In this document: in pieces, positions 22,672-31,910 of the stretch
How positions within the stretch are numbered: the stretch's first letter is position 1
Layout of the letters: each line of letters opens with the position of its first letter
NCBI GenBank assembly: GCA_014218235.1
Contig: CM024759.1
Coordinates: 72,456,042-72,520,041, forward strand
Direction of reading: 5' to 3'
Length of the DNA stretch: 64,000 nt
From: Colocasia esculenta
Lineage: Eukaryota; Streptophyta; Magnoliopsida; Alismatales; Araceae
Notes under the pieces: generated by a model
What the model was told of the DNA's origin: nothing
The model's database searches: none
The model's input: only the letters and a program-made list of their open reading frames with translations
Position numbers and translations under genes: made by a program

Positions 22672-23695
22672 TCTTTTGAAATAATTTTAATTTTCAGTCC
22701 AAAATAGATGGAAACCTTGAAACTTGATAACAGTCTGCTATGCGAATGTCAGAAATACCCTCCTTAATTAAAAAATATTACATGGCTTGTCATTCCTTTT
22801 AATTCTAAGTCTTGGTTTTAGATTCCCGATCCATTATCTATAATGTTTAGTCCAGCTTGCATTTTTGTTAAGTGTGTATGCAGTTTGTAACATAGTTTTG
22901 CTTGGTCTTTCATAAAGTACATTTTTTGTACTTTGTATAGTTAATGTAAGGTCTACTAAGGAGATTGGTACTGAAAAATTAGAGATTGATGTTATTGTTA
23001 TGTTTTTGCATCTGTTATCAGATTAGAAAAGCTAGGCGATCAAATCTCTGCACACATGTTTGAGGGCGATTTTTGCATGCCTATTGGGTATATGCAATTT
23101 TGCATGCCTGTTGGACAGTGTCTCCTAAGCATTTTATTAATACCAAAAAATCTTAAACTTGGCCTCGATATTAAACTTGGCATGTTGGGCATTGTCTCCT
23201 AAGCAGATTCTGAATGCACCTATGATGTGTAACATTTACTATCTCTTACATTCGCTATCACCCAATATTAAGATCGAAACTTGGCCTTAGAAGGACCTGA
23301 AGATGATCTCTCTGGTTAAATTTCACAACTTTCACTACAAGGTCTCTCTGCTCCAAAGTTCCGCCACACAAAGCTCACAGAGGAAAACTTAAATCACATA
23401 AAGAGCTATCACACCAAGATCAAAATAGCAAGAACTCAAACAAATCTCAGAACCCTAGCATCAGTTGCCTCCTTGAGCTATCACACCAATATTTGACACA
23501 GTTTTGCCTCCCTGACATCAGTTGACAGCAAAATGAGCATACTGAGTTGAAAGTTTAAAAATGTTACATACTTCAAAATAAGCAATAGAAGTTAAGATCC
23601 ACCATCTTGTCCAATGAAAAGTTCAAACTTCGAATAAAATATATGTTCCAAACATTAGACTAACATCTATTACATTTGCCTCCTAAACTTAAGAT
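22672..23695. other. Non-coding left arm of the Mutator-like element
   Basis: AT-rich, no coding frames. It includes small repeated phrases, for example TTTTGCATGCCTATTGGGTATATGC and TTTTGCATGCCTGTTGGACAG near 23070-23110, and GAGCTATCACACCAA twice near 23405 and 23475. Confidence 0.4.
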
Positions 23696-24137
23696 CCACC
23701 ATCACTCTCATCTTCAGCAACAGAAATTTTAAGAAAAGAGAAAGCCTCCGATAAGACCTTGGCAATCATCATCGCTTTCTTTAGAAGACTTTGGCACTGT
23801 TTAAGTTCTTCCTCAAGCTCTGCAACTCGACATTCAAGAGTTGTGATTTTAGCTTCTTTCTCACATCAACAATTAGAAGATGATTCTCATTCCACAAAAT
23901 GAGTTAGATGATCACACCACATGAAGAATTCACAACCACCATGCTGTAGATGAAAATAGAAGTAGTATTAAAATGAAAGTACATAAAATATTCTAAAACT
24001 CGTAATTGAGTGTAAGTGAATACCTTTCATCTATAATAATGTCTCTCTGGATTTCTCTCAGTTTGACTTATTCTTATTGCACAATAACTATGTCCGGACG
24101 GACACCGCATAGGTGGGATAGGAGCATGACTTGCCAT
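23696..24137 (-). pseudogene. GRF-type zinc-finger protein remnant
   Basis: From the ATG at 24137: MASHAPIPPMRCPSG, then a Thr/Ser-Gln-Thr-x-x-NPERHYYR segment, the core of a GRF zinc finger (normally NPGRRFYGC). The Cys expected after YYR is replaced by a stop. A second exon after an acceptor near 23943 reads GGCEFFMWCDHLTHFVE, the second half of the finger. After two more stops a leucine-heptad coiled coil follows (ECRVAELEEELKQCQ, 23850-23790), ending SDGGS at 23696. GRF proteins of this layout are common in plant genomes and often ride with transposons. The stops make it a pseudogene; splice details are tentative. Confidence 0.5.
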
Positions 24138-24254
24138 TCCACTACAACTCACATGAACAATGAAGTTAAAATCAAATATGTTAGATTAGAACAAACATAT
24201 TTACCAAAGATACATTAATAATAACAAATGTAGTAAAGATGTCCCATACCTACT

Positions 24255-25723
24255 CAAGTATTGGATTGGAGCAAGATTTTCGATTGTGACCTGGTTGTTT
24301 GCATCTAGAACATGTATATACCATCTTATCAAACTCCAATGATTGTTGTGAAGGTATTATGTTCTTCTTTCGTCTTCCAGGTCGGCTCTTAGTGAGAGGG
24401 GGTCGGATTTAAACATCATTAAAATCTACTTGTGGTTTATCAATGTCTGATATAGGTTGAATGGTCTCCTTATAACATTTACGATATATGTCACAAGTGA
24501 AGGAGCAATAATCTTCCACATTCCCTCCTATCTTGTGGATGACTGCACACACATGTTTACAGGGAAATCTTAGAACTTGCCAGCCCCTACAAGAACAAGC
24601 GCCCTCTTGAAGATTCACAACACATGAAGGCCTACTCATTACTTCAAACACAATCCCATTAGAACATATCACATGAACACCTCTAGAAGTTTCCATCAAT
24701 TTTCTCGACCTTTCATCAATTAAGGGACACAACTTTGTCTCCCACTTTGCAGAAATAGCCCTTCTTCGATATGATAGATCCATGATTTGCATACGAATTC
24801 TATCAACCATATATATTATAGGAAGATTTCTAGCTTCAAGAATATAAGCATTAAACGATTCTGCAATATTAGAATACATATTACCATACCTCTCACCTTC
24901 AAGCATTAAAGGGCTATCTGCATTTTTTTCTTGAATGATAGAACCAATCCATTTCTTTGATGCTCTCTAGGGTGTCTTTGTGTACTCAATCCCCCACCAC
25001 ATATATGAACATTATCCAATTGTTTGATTTGAAAGTGAGGTCCTCCACCAACTCTAATAGCATGAAAGTACCAATTACATTTTGCAACCTTACATTTCAC
25101 TGTGACACGTGTTAAGTCATTCTTCACAAAAATATAGTCAAACCCTCTTGCAATAGCAAACTTTGTCAATTCACTGCGAACATGCTCAACACTATTAAAG
25201 GTCTGACCAATTGAGTGTATTATGTCATACCATAGCTCAGATCTCTTACTTCCATCCTGAGATGAATTCACTTCTGAAGCCAATACATTATTAATGCTCC
25301 CATATGATAATGCACTAGAGGGTCTGCATGGAAATAACTAACTAATGACAACGATAATAAATAGCCAATTAAACGAAGAAAAAATAGCATACATACATAA
25401 GTTTACCTGATACTTAGTACATCTTGAGAACTTGGAACGTGCACTTCCACATTCATTATCTTTGGATTGAGCATAGCATGCATGTCAATCATCCTATCAA
25501 CATCTTCTCCACTTGTCATTGTCATTTTTGAATTACACTGTTCAGATATTATACATTTCAGCTCCACCTTTTCAGCACTAAGAGTCCATCTATTACAGAC
25601 ATCACTAACAATATCATCCAACGTCATGCCTTTATGTAAATGAATTGCATAAGCCTCATCTTTGTAACTAAATATGCCCGGTATCCGATCCATTTCAACT
25701 GTAACAATATATGATTCAAACAC
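24255..25723 (-). pseudogene. MuDR-family transposase lacking the DDE core
   Basis: On the minus strand the order is as follows. A PB1-like domain at 25723-25403 has a basic/acidic ubiquitin-like fold pattern (GMTLDDIVSDVCNRW, then SGEDVDRMIDMH). The MuDR N-terminal domain at 25283-24960 reads FAIARGFDYIFVKNDLTR, VKCKVAKCNWYFHAIR, and WIGSIIQEK after a one-base shift. It jumps directly to LEGERYGNMYSNIAESFN, which normally follows the MULE catalytic domain. Next is a SWIM zinc finger (CSCRGWQVLRFPCKHVCAVI: C-x-C, C-x-H) and, past a stop near 24409, a CCHC knuckle (CSRCKQPGHNRKSC, 24310-24270). The whole DDE domain, some 300 residues, is missing, so it cannot cut DNA. The DNA-binding parts are well preserved, so a bound but inactive product is conceivable if the two breaks are repaired by splicing. 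Confidence 0.85.
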
Positions 25724-25769
25724 TAAGATAATAGCATGAACGTCATGAATAGCATATTGTTATATTAGT

Positions 25770-26590
25770 ACAACATGAACATACAAAACCCCTAATATAT
25801 AACATGAACAATAAGAACTGTATATGATATAGCATGAACACTAAAACCCCCCCATGAACAGCAGACTGAGATGTCCAGCCAGCAGGTTGGCAGTGAGGAA
25901 CAGGTTGGCAGTGAGGAACACTAAAACCTCCGTGGTAAATAATTTATTAATCACAGTTGGCAGTGAGGAGCAGGTTGAGATGTGACAATGTCCAGCCAGC
26001 AAATATTTTGTTGTCTACTGGATTACAGACATTTTAACTCCAATTCTAATATATGTAGTGAGCTACAGCTTGCCTTTAAAGTTCTTAATTACTGTAGCTT
26101 CAACAAAGGGGTCATCAATAAGCAACAATAGCAGTTCCAAAGCCAAATATACCAACTCCTCTAGCAAGGGTAGTGTGCAAGATGATACAACAGACTTCTC
26201 TATTACAGAAATCATCAAGGCTACAAGAAAATTTTCCACAGCAAACATCATAGGGCAAGGTGGTTTTGGCACTGTCTATAAGGGGAAACCAAAGGATGGC
26301 TCATTTATTGCAGTAAAGCGTGCCAAAAAGGTAAATGCAAGTATTTTCTCATCTGACATATATTTTGTGAAAAGACAAGCATCCAAAACCTTATATTATA
26401 CAATATGAACAACATGAACAGCAAAACCCCCGTTCAACAGCAAAAACCCTCGATGAACAGCAAAACCTCCGATGTATTAGCATAAATAGCAAGAACCTAC
26501 AATACATAGTATGAACACCAAAAATTCCCAATGTATAAGCAAGAACCCCCAATATATTGCATGAACAGTAAAACACCCCCAATGTACCCA
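25770..26590. repeat. ATGAACA...AAAACCCCC minisatellite, in two blocks
   Basis: Units of about 30 bases resembling AGCATGAACAGCAAAACCCCC recur, diverged, at 25770-25865 and again at 26400-26590. They bracket the kinase fragment. A second duplication, CAGGTTGGCAGTGAGGA, appears three times at 25883-25970. The blocks suggest that the kinase sequence was inserted into, or amplified with, an existing array. Confidence 0.7.
26058..26332 (+). pseudogene. Receptor-like cytoplasmic kinase, one captured exon
   Basis: The frame reads FSITEIIKATRKFSTANIIG, then GQGGFGTVYKG and IAVKRAKK, with a Ser-rich stretch before it. This is the start of a plant protein kinase: the glycine-rich ATP loop and the VAVK lysine are present. 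It looks like a calmodulin-binding receptor-like cytoplasmic kinase (CRCK type). After AKK a good donor (GTAAAT) follows at 26333, matching a natural exon end, and no further kinase exon is found. About 90 of some 300 kinase residues are present, so it cannot work as a kinase. It lies on the strand opposite to the transposase, inside the Mutator-like element. Confidence 0.75.
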
Positions 26591-26905
26591 GATGCGCAGG
26601 TGTTCCTGGCGTCACGGCCCTCTTGCAGTTCGCGGCGTCGCCCTCGCACAGGTGTTGCGGCGTCGTGCCCGCGACGTCGTCGCCCTCGAGCAGGTGTCGC
26701 GGTGTGGCCTCAGGCATGTGTTCGCGGTTCGCCGTCGTGCGCGTGGCGTCGCCCCCTCGTGTTCGCCGTTGCCCGGTCGCCCTCGCACAGGTGCACGCGG
26801 CGTCGCCCTCGAGCAGGTTCGCGGCCTCGCCCTCGAGCAGGTTCGTGGCGTCGCCCTCATGTTCGCCGTCGCCAGATCCCTCGAGCAGGTTCGCAGATGC
26901 TATCC
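26590..26905. repeat. GC-rich tandem repeat
   Basis: About 310 bases of a diverged 24-base unit of the type GCGTCGCCCTCGAGCAGGTT. All reading frames stay open through it, giving spurious frames of 80-190 residues. It lies just inside the right end of the Mutator-like element. Confidence 0.8.
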
Positions 26906-27077
26906 AGAAGACATAAGAACGAGGATCTAAGGGGTATTTTGGGGTTTTAAAAAACTTCACCAACGGCGTGAAGTTGTTGGATTTAAAATTACAAAGTTAA
27001 CAGTCAAAGGATTTAAAGTTATGTTTTCTGGTCTTTAGACTGCAATTAATTAATTTTATTAATTTGGACCGGATATT

Positions 27078-27399
27078 AATTTTCCCTACATTTTATTAGA
27101 TGAGTATAATATACCTCTAATATATTGGTAAATGAAAAGGTCAAAAAAATGTAACTCTCAAGTATAGTAAATGTTTCTCAAATTATATCGTAGTAGAAGT
27201 TACTTGGTTTTTGCATTTTCCCCCTTTATTTTCAACATTACCAAATCTGAATCTTTGAAAACCACAATTTTGTTGGCCAAATTTATGATGAGTGATGGAC
27301 CCTTGAGGGGTAGGTCCAACTTTCAGCCCTACAACAGCTTAGACCCAATAGCAATGCAACCTCAGTCAACTTAGGAAGTAGATCGATATATTAATATTT
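27078..27399. other. Non-coding, nothing recognised
   Basis: AT-rich DNA between the Mutator-like element and the gypsy leader. One chance frame of 67 residues. Confidence 0.4.
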
Positions 27400-27807
27400 G
27401 AGGACCAACTCCATCTGTTTTAGAGATCTCGACGGAGATCATAGACGCCACCTGGATTGAAATCGCATCCCGTGAAATCAACATACAGGTGAGGAAAAAT
27501 ACGGCAACTTCTCCTAAAAATCTCTGAATAGAGATAGCTCAAAGGAAAGTCTCTTGGGTTAGGTCCACATGGAGAGTTTCAGACTCATTTTCTCCTCTCA
27601 ACCTATAAAAATAAAGCTATGGGCATAGATAAAAGGCAGAAGAAGAGACTCATATCACACCTGAGCATAAGATCTCTGATCAACCCTCTCTCTCTCTCTC
27701 TCTTGATTTCCTTTGCTTCCCCTCTCTGGCCAACTTCTGACTTGATCGTTTTAGGATTGATTTGAGAACCTTTTCTCGATCTTGACTTCTTCTTCTTCTT
27801 CTTCTTC

Positions 27808-27850
<43 letters not shown>

Positions 27851-28045
27851 CTCTATCTATATATCTATCTATATAATGCAGGTCAAATCGACCTTAGCTT
27901 CAACAACAATAGCTTTATTCCTCCACTTCATTCAACAACCTGAGCTCTAAACTTCAGATACCTAGAGTCAGTTCACATCAACCTTTGTGGGTTCGAGGTT
28001 AGCTTTATCATTGACATTGTCTATTGAAAATCGAAGTGTCTACCA
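27400..28045 (+). mobile_element. Tat-like Ty3/gypsy LTR end and leader
   Basis: Contains a plant-type core promoter (CCTATAAAAATA at 27602-27613), long CT microsatellites (27687-27708, 27791-27875) and a stretch ATTGACATTGTCTATTGAAAATCGAAG split around 28010. The last is a decayed form of the primer-binding zone of Tat-lineage elements. It is followed by GTGTCTACCATGGCTCCAAC, the usual start of their gag. The left edge is not defined and no second LTR is in the window. The lineage call is inference from this leader. Confidence 0.5.
27602..27613 (+). promoter_or_regulatory. TATA box of the LTR promoter
   Basis: CCTATAAAAATA, followed about 30 bases on by a purine-rich probable transcript start and then the CT-rich leader. 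This is the only well-placed TATA box I would defend in this element. Confidence 0.5.
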
Positions 28046-28105
28046 TGGCTCCAACTAGAAGTAACTGTTGGGGGCTGGTTCGTCGCAGAGAACATCGATA
28101 TAGCT

Positions 28106-28915
28106 GTGCGACGAACCAGCTGGCCAGTCCAGCACGTCGCCCAGCCGTTTTGCCCAGAACGGCTGTGCGATGGCCGTGCCATGGCTGTGTGACGGCTGTG
28201 CGACGGTCGTGCGACGGCTGGGCGACGGCTGTGCGACGAACCAGCTGGCCAGTCCAGCACGTCGCCCAGCCGTTTTGCCCAGAACGGCTGTGCAATGGCT
28301 GTGCGATGGCCGTGCCATGGCTGTGTGACGGCTGTGCGACGACTGTGCGACGGCTGTGCGACGAACCAGATGGCCAGTGCAGCACGTCGCCTAGCCTGTT
28401 TGCCCAGAACGGCTGGGCGACGGTCGTGCGACGGCTGGGCGACGGTCGTGCGACGGGTGGGCGACGGCTGGGCGACGGGTGGGCGACGGGTGGGCGACGG
28501 CTGGGCGACGGCTGTGCGACGAACCAGCTGGCCAGTCCAGCACGTCGCCCAGCCGTTTTGCCCAGAACGGCTGTGCGATGGCTGTGCGATGGCCGTGCCA
28601 TGGCTGTGTGACGGCTGTGCGACGGTCGTGCGACGGCTGGGCGACGGCTGTGCGACGAACCAGCTGGCCAGTCCAGCACGTCGCCCAACCGTTTTGCCCA
28701 GAACGGCTGTGCGATGGCCGTGCCATGGCTGTGTGACGGCTGTGCGACGGCTGGGCGACGGCTGTGCGACGAACCAGCTGGCCAGTCCAGCACGTCGCCC
28801 AGCCGTTTTGCCCAGAACGGCTGTGCGATGGCTGGGCGACGAACCAGCTGGCCAGTCCAGCACGTCGCCCAGCCGTTTTGCCCAGAACGGCTGTGCGACG
28901 AACCAGCTGGCCTCA
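28106..28915. repeat. Compound GC-rich tandem array at a gag start
   Basis: Eight copies of a constant block of about 50 bases (CGAACCAGCTGGCCAGTCCAG..., to CCCAGAACGGCTG) start near 28109, 28237, 28361, 28518, 28656, 28770, 28840 and 28899. They are separated by variable numbers of 12-base units such as GGCTGTGCGACG and GGCTGGGCGACG. Because the spacer unit is a multiple of three, several frames on both strands stay open for 200-300 residues; these are not genes. The array interrupts the gypsy gag start, and GTAACTGTTGGGGGCT occurs on both sides (28061 and 28970). Confidence 0.9.
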
Positions 28916-29290
28916 AACCCTCATCCCTCAGAGAAAATTGTCCGATCAGAGAACATCGATATAGCTAAGGTAACTGTTGGGGGCTCAAACCCTCATCCCT
29001 CAGTCTCTCTAGAGCAATTCCACTTTCTATCGCAGTAATTAACCAAGCTTGAATAAGTCGTCAAGGAGTTGGCAACCCTTCCTAAGTTCATCAAATCCCT
29101 CACCTAACAATCGACATCTTCATCATAGGTGGGAGGCACTCTAGAAGTCACCGAAGACGTGCCTTGAATGATTGTGTGGCATCTCCTATGCCTCCTCCCT
29201 TAGGTGCATTTGACACTAAGGTTGGGGCCTCGAGAAGTACTTCCTCTATCTTAGGCCAACCCAACGTGTTTAGCCTCAGCAAGGTTATCA
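28916..29290 (+). pseudogene. Gag leader remnant after the array
   Basis: Resumes the leader (GGTAACTGTTGGGGGCTCAA, then a Ser/Leu-rich SVSLEQFHFLSQ frame ending at a stop at 29036). It continues with TAACCAAGCTTG and a few gag-like phrases without a lasting frame. CTCAAACCCTCATCCCTCAG occurs twice (28912 and 28984), showing a local duplication that goes with the array. Confidence 0.4.
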
Positions 29291-30699
29291 CGTCCCTCCA
29301 ATTTAGCAGCGGAATAAATCGGGGGGAACGTGAGCAAAGTGTATGGTGACGTAAATTGTGCATACATTCGTAAATATCAGAGCAACTAATGAATAATAAT
29401 TGAAATAAACTCTTCATTTTATTGATAATTCATCTAAACTATTGCAACCACTAATTTAGAGCCAAAACATAGGGCTCAAGACTCCATTACATTGGAAAGG
29501 ATAACTAAGTAAATATCTAACTAAATTCTATGATGCTAAGGTCATTTCGTCGCTATGACTCCAAGTCGTTCATCACTCCAGTCCATTCTTGTTGGTGTGT
29601 GTAAGGTCATCATCCAACTTACCTGAAAACATATACAACAATAGCGCAGGGTGAGCGATAATGCTCAGTAGGACTTAATATCTCATGTAAACATACTTTA
29701 AGTGATTAATGTCTTATAAAGCAGGATAACTAGAGAGAATGATCAAATATAGTCAAGAGAGTAATGTCACACGATAGCAAGAGAACGATAAAACACTCAA
29801 AAAGAATATTGCAAATCTAACATGAAAAAGGATTGGCCATGTAACGAAATAGTGTATATGATTGCACGTAAGTGCACTTGTACAGATAGCACATCTGGTC
29901 GAGCATCTTGTCAACCCAGAGAACGATAGTATAGTGATTGATATATTGATTGTCATAGATTAAATTGTAATTGTTTTAAATGGTGCTGAGTGCATGTCGT
30001 ACACACCCTGATCATGTTACCCTCACAAGGAAATAGCACTCTTCAGGAGCTCTCCCCAGGACCAAATCGGGCCCTATTGCACTGGCATATAGTTATGTTT
30101 GTTATTTAAGACAATCAATTATATGGCCAAATAGAGTACCAAGAAGAGACGAGAGTAATAGAAGAAATAGACGAGAGTGTGGAGAGAAAGTGAACAGATG
30201 AGAGTAAAGAGATAGTAGATGAGACAGAGACATATTCATAAAACAACGATAAACATGGGATAGTAACAGTTGCACAGCACTAGGTCGTGTGCCGGCAGTC
30301 CGGTAGAAGTCACAACCGCCCATTAGCCGTGCTACGTACACATGCTAAATGGTCCGGCGTGAACCCAAGGTAAGAGAGAACACACTAAGGCTGTTTGGAT
30401 CGTACTGATCCCTAAACTGTAATGGGTTTTGGGGTACAACCAGCTCGTCAGCAATGGACGTACGCCAAAGCCAAGGAGACTTACGGAAGCCTTGACAAGG
30501 AGTCGCTGGCCCAGTCAGGAGTATTCCCGATGGAGAGGTGGTCCATGCCAAGAGAAAGTGTGTAATGAAACAGGTGTCCGTCGTGCCTCGAGTGCTCAAA
30601 GGCCGAGGGAAGCGATAACGGTATACAAAACGTGTGAGTAAAACGAGGACAAATGTAATTATTTAAATAGAAAATCTAAGTGAATGGTTACACTTATTT
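29291..30699 (-). repeat. Probable gypsy LTR remnant, minus orientation
   Basis: Shares with the two better-defined gypsy LTRs of this window (43774 and 50196) the phrase order GGGTGAGC...GCTCAGTAGGA (29648-29675) and similar low-complexity A/G-rich stretches. No coding sequence. Ends and target duplication are not recognised, so this is a loose call. Confidence 0.4.
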
Positions 30700-31019
30700 A
30701 CCAGATATCTGGCCACCCATGCTGACCCTTTTTCGATTTCTTCTCTGATAGGGAGGAGGGATGCCAGACTAAGGAGTTATGTCTGGCCTTCATCACCCCC
30801 CAAAAATTTGATTGGCTTAGAAACTTGGCTTTCAAGATGGTTCCCCAGGGGAAGAGGCTGGTCTTCCCCAGAGATGGGGGGGGGGGGGGGGAGTGGGGAT
30901 AGGGGATATCGGTTTCAGATTCGGCCGAAACTAGTCGAAATATGTAAAAAAAACCCATTAAAAATATGACCGAAACTAGTCAAAATATGAAAAAAAAAAC
31001 CATTAACAATATGAAAAAA

Positions 31020-31440
31020 GTCGAGAAAAATCAGAAGAAGTATTAATACATCACCAAACTTAGTGGACATACATTTGAATCTAAATAAATTAGATTAATG
31101 AGAAGTTACAATTTACCTGAATGTCACAAATTAGATTACTGAGAAATTACTATTTACTTAAACGTCACCTTGAGGCATGGTTATTTATCTTACCTGAACG
31201 TCACAAATTAGATTAATGAGAAATTACAATTTACTTGTCAAAATATGCAAAAAAAGACCCATTAAAAATATGAAAAAAAATCAGGAAAAAGTCAGAAAAA
31301 ATATTAATACATCACCAAACTTAGTGGACATGCATTTGAATCTAAATAAATTAGATTAATGAGAAATTACAGTTTACCTGAATGTCACAATTTAGATTAA
31401 TGAGAAATTACAGTTTACTTGAACGTCACCTCGAGGCATG
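31020..31440. repeat. Diverged tandem duplication inside the hAT element
   Basis: A segment of about 200 bases starting AATACATCACCAAACTTAGTGG (split here at 31044) and running through AATTAGATTAATGAGAA..., TTTACCTGAA.GTCAC and CACCT.GAGGCATGG occurs at 31020-31195 and again at 31290-31440. Copies differ by scattered substitutions and small indels. Confidence 0.8.
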
Positions 31441-31442
31441 GT

Positions 31443-31910
31443 TATTTACCTGAACATCATTTAAGTAATGTTAGTATTTCATTTACTTAAGATATTACAT
31501 GTAAATAAGAAAGTACCCCTATTTGAATCAAACAAAAATATAAAAAAATCATATCTCATACCAATAAAACGTCAACTCTCCCATCCAAGAAGAAAATCAC
31601 GATTTTGATGATTCTATCAAAATAACATCTTTCTAATCCCTCATAATTTGTCTTATCTAAAAATTTCATAATTCAAATAAATTTAATAGAATATTAAAAA
31701 TCAAAAGTCCAATGAAAAAAGTTTATGACTTCTCCAAGAGACTTAGTTTCTTCTTGAATGGAAGAGTTGCTTTTTTATTAGTAAGATATATGATATTTTT
31801 ATTGGATTCAAATAGAGGTACTTTCTTATTTACATGTAATATCTTAAGTAAATGAAATTGCAAATACTAACATTTACTTAAATGATATTCAGGTAAATAA
31901 GACACTATGT
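31443..31910. mobile_element. Foldback MITE, second copy, internally deleted
   Basis: Same family as 5897-6548. The outer ends TTATTTACCTGAACATCATT and AATGATATTCAGGTAAATAA pair, as do AAGAAAGTACCCCTATTTGA (31510) and its inverse near 31810. The right arm is much shorter than the left and the central loop region is lost, so the hairpin is asymmetric. Confidence 0.8.

Larger units (their letters stand above)
22660..27077 (-). mobile_element. Mutator-like element with captured gene fragments, 4.4 kb
   Basis: The ends AATATTCGGTCC (22660) and GGACCGGATATT (to 27077) are inverted repeats matching at 11 of 12. Weaker inverted similarity extends about 100 bases inward (AATTTTAATTTTCAGTC, AACAGT; GAAATACCC against GGGTATTTT). 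No matching 9-bp target duplication is visible, so the borders are provisional. Between them lie a GRF-type zinc-finger remnant, a MuDR-family transposase remnant, a receptor-like kinase exon and two tandem-repeat blocks. This resembles a transposase-bearing element that has picked up host sequence. Confidence 0.55.

Noticed and set aside
26531..26963. Frames of 80-190 residues around 26.4-27.0 kb
   Set aside because: GC-rich 24-base tandem repeat without stops; not a protein.
28008..29038. Frames of 195-302 residues on both strands
   Set aside because: Created by a tandem array whose 12-base unit is a multiple of three. The same repeat is open in several frames, and no start context or homology is seen.
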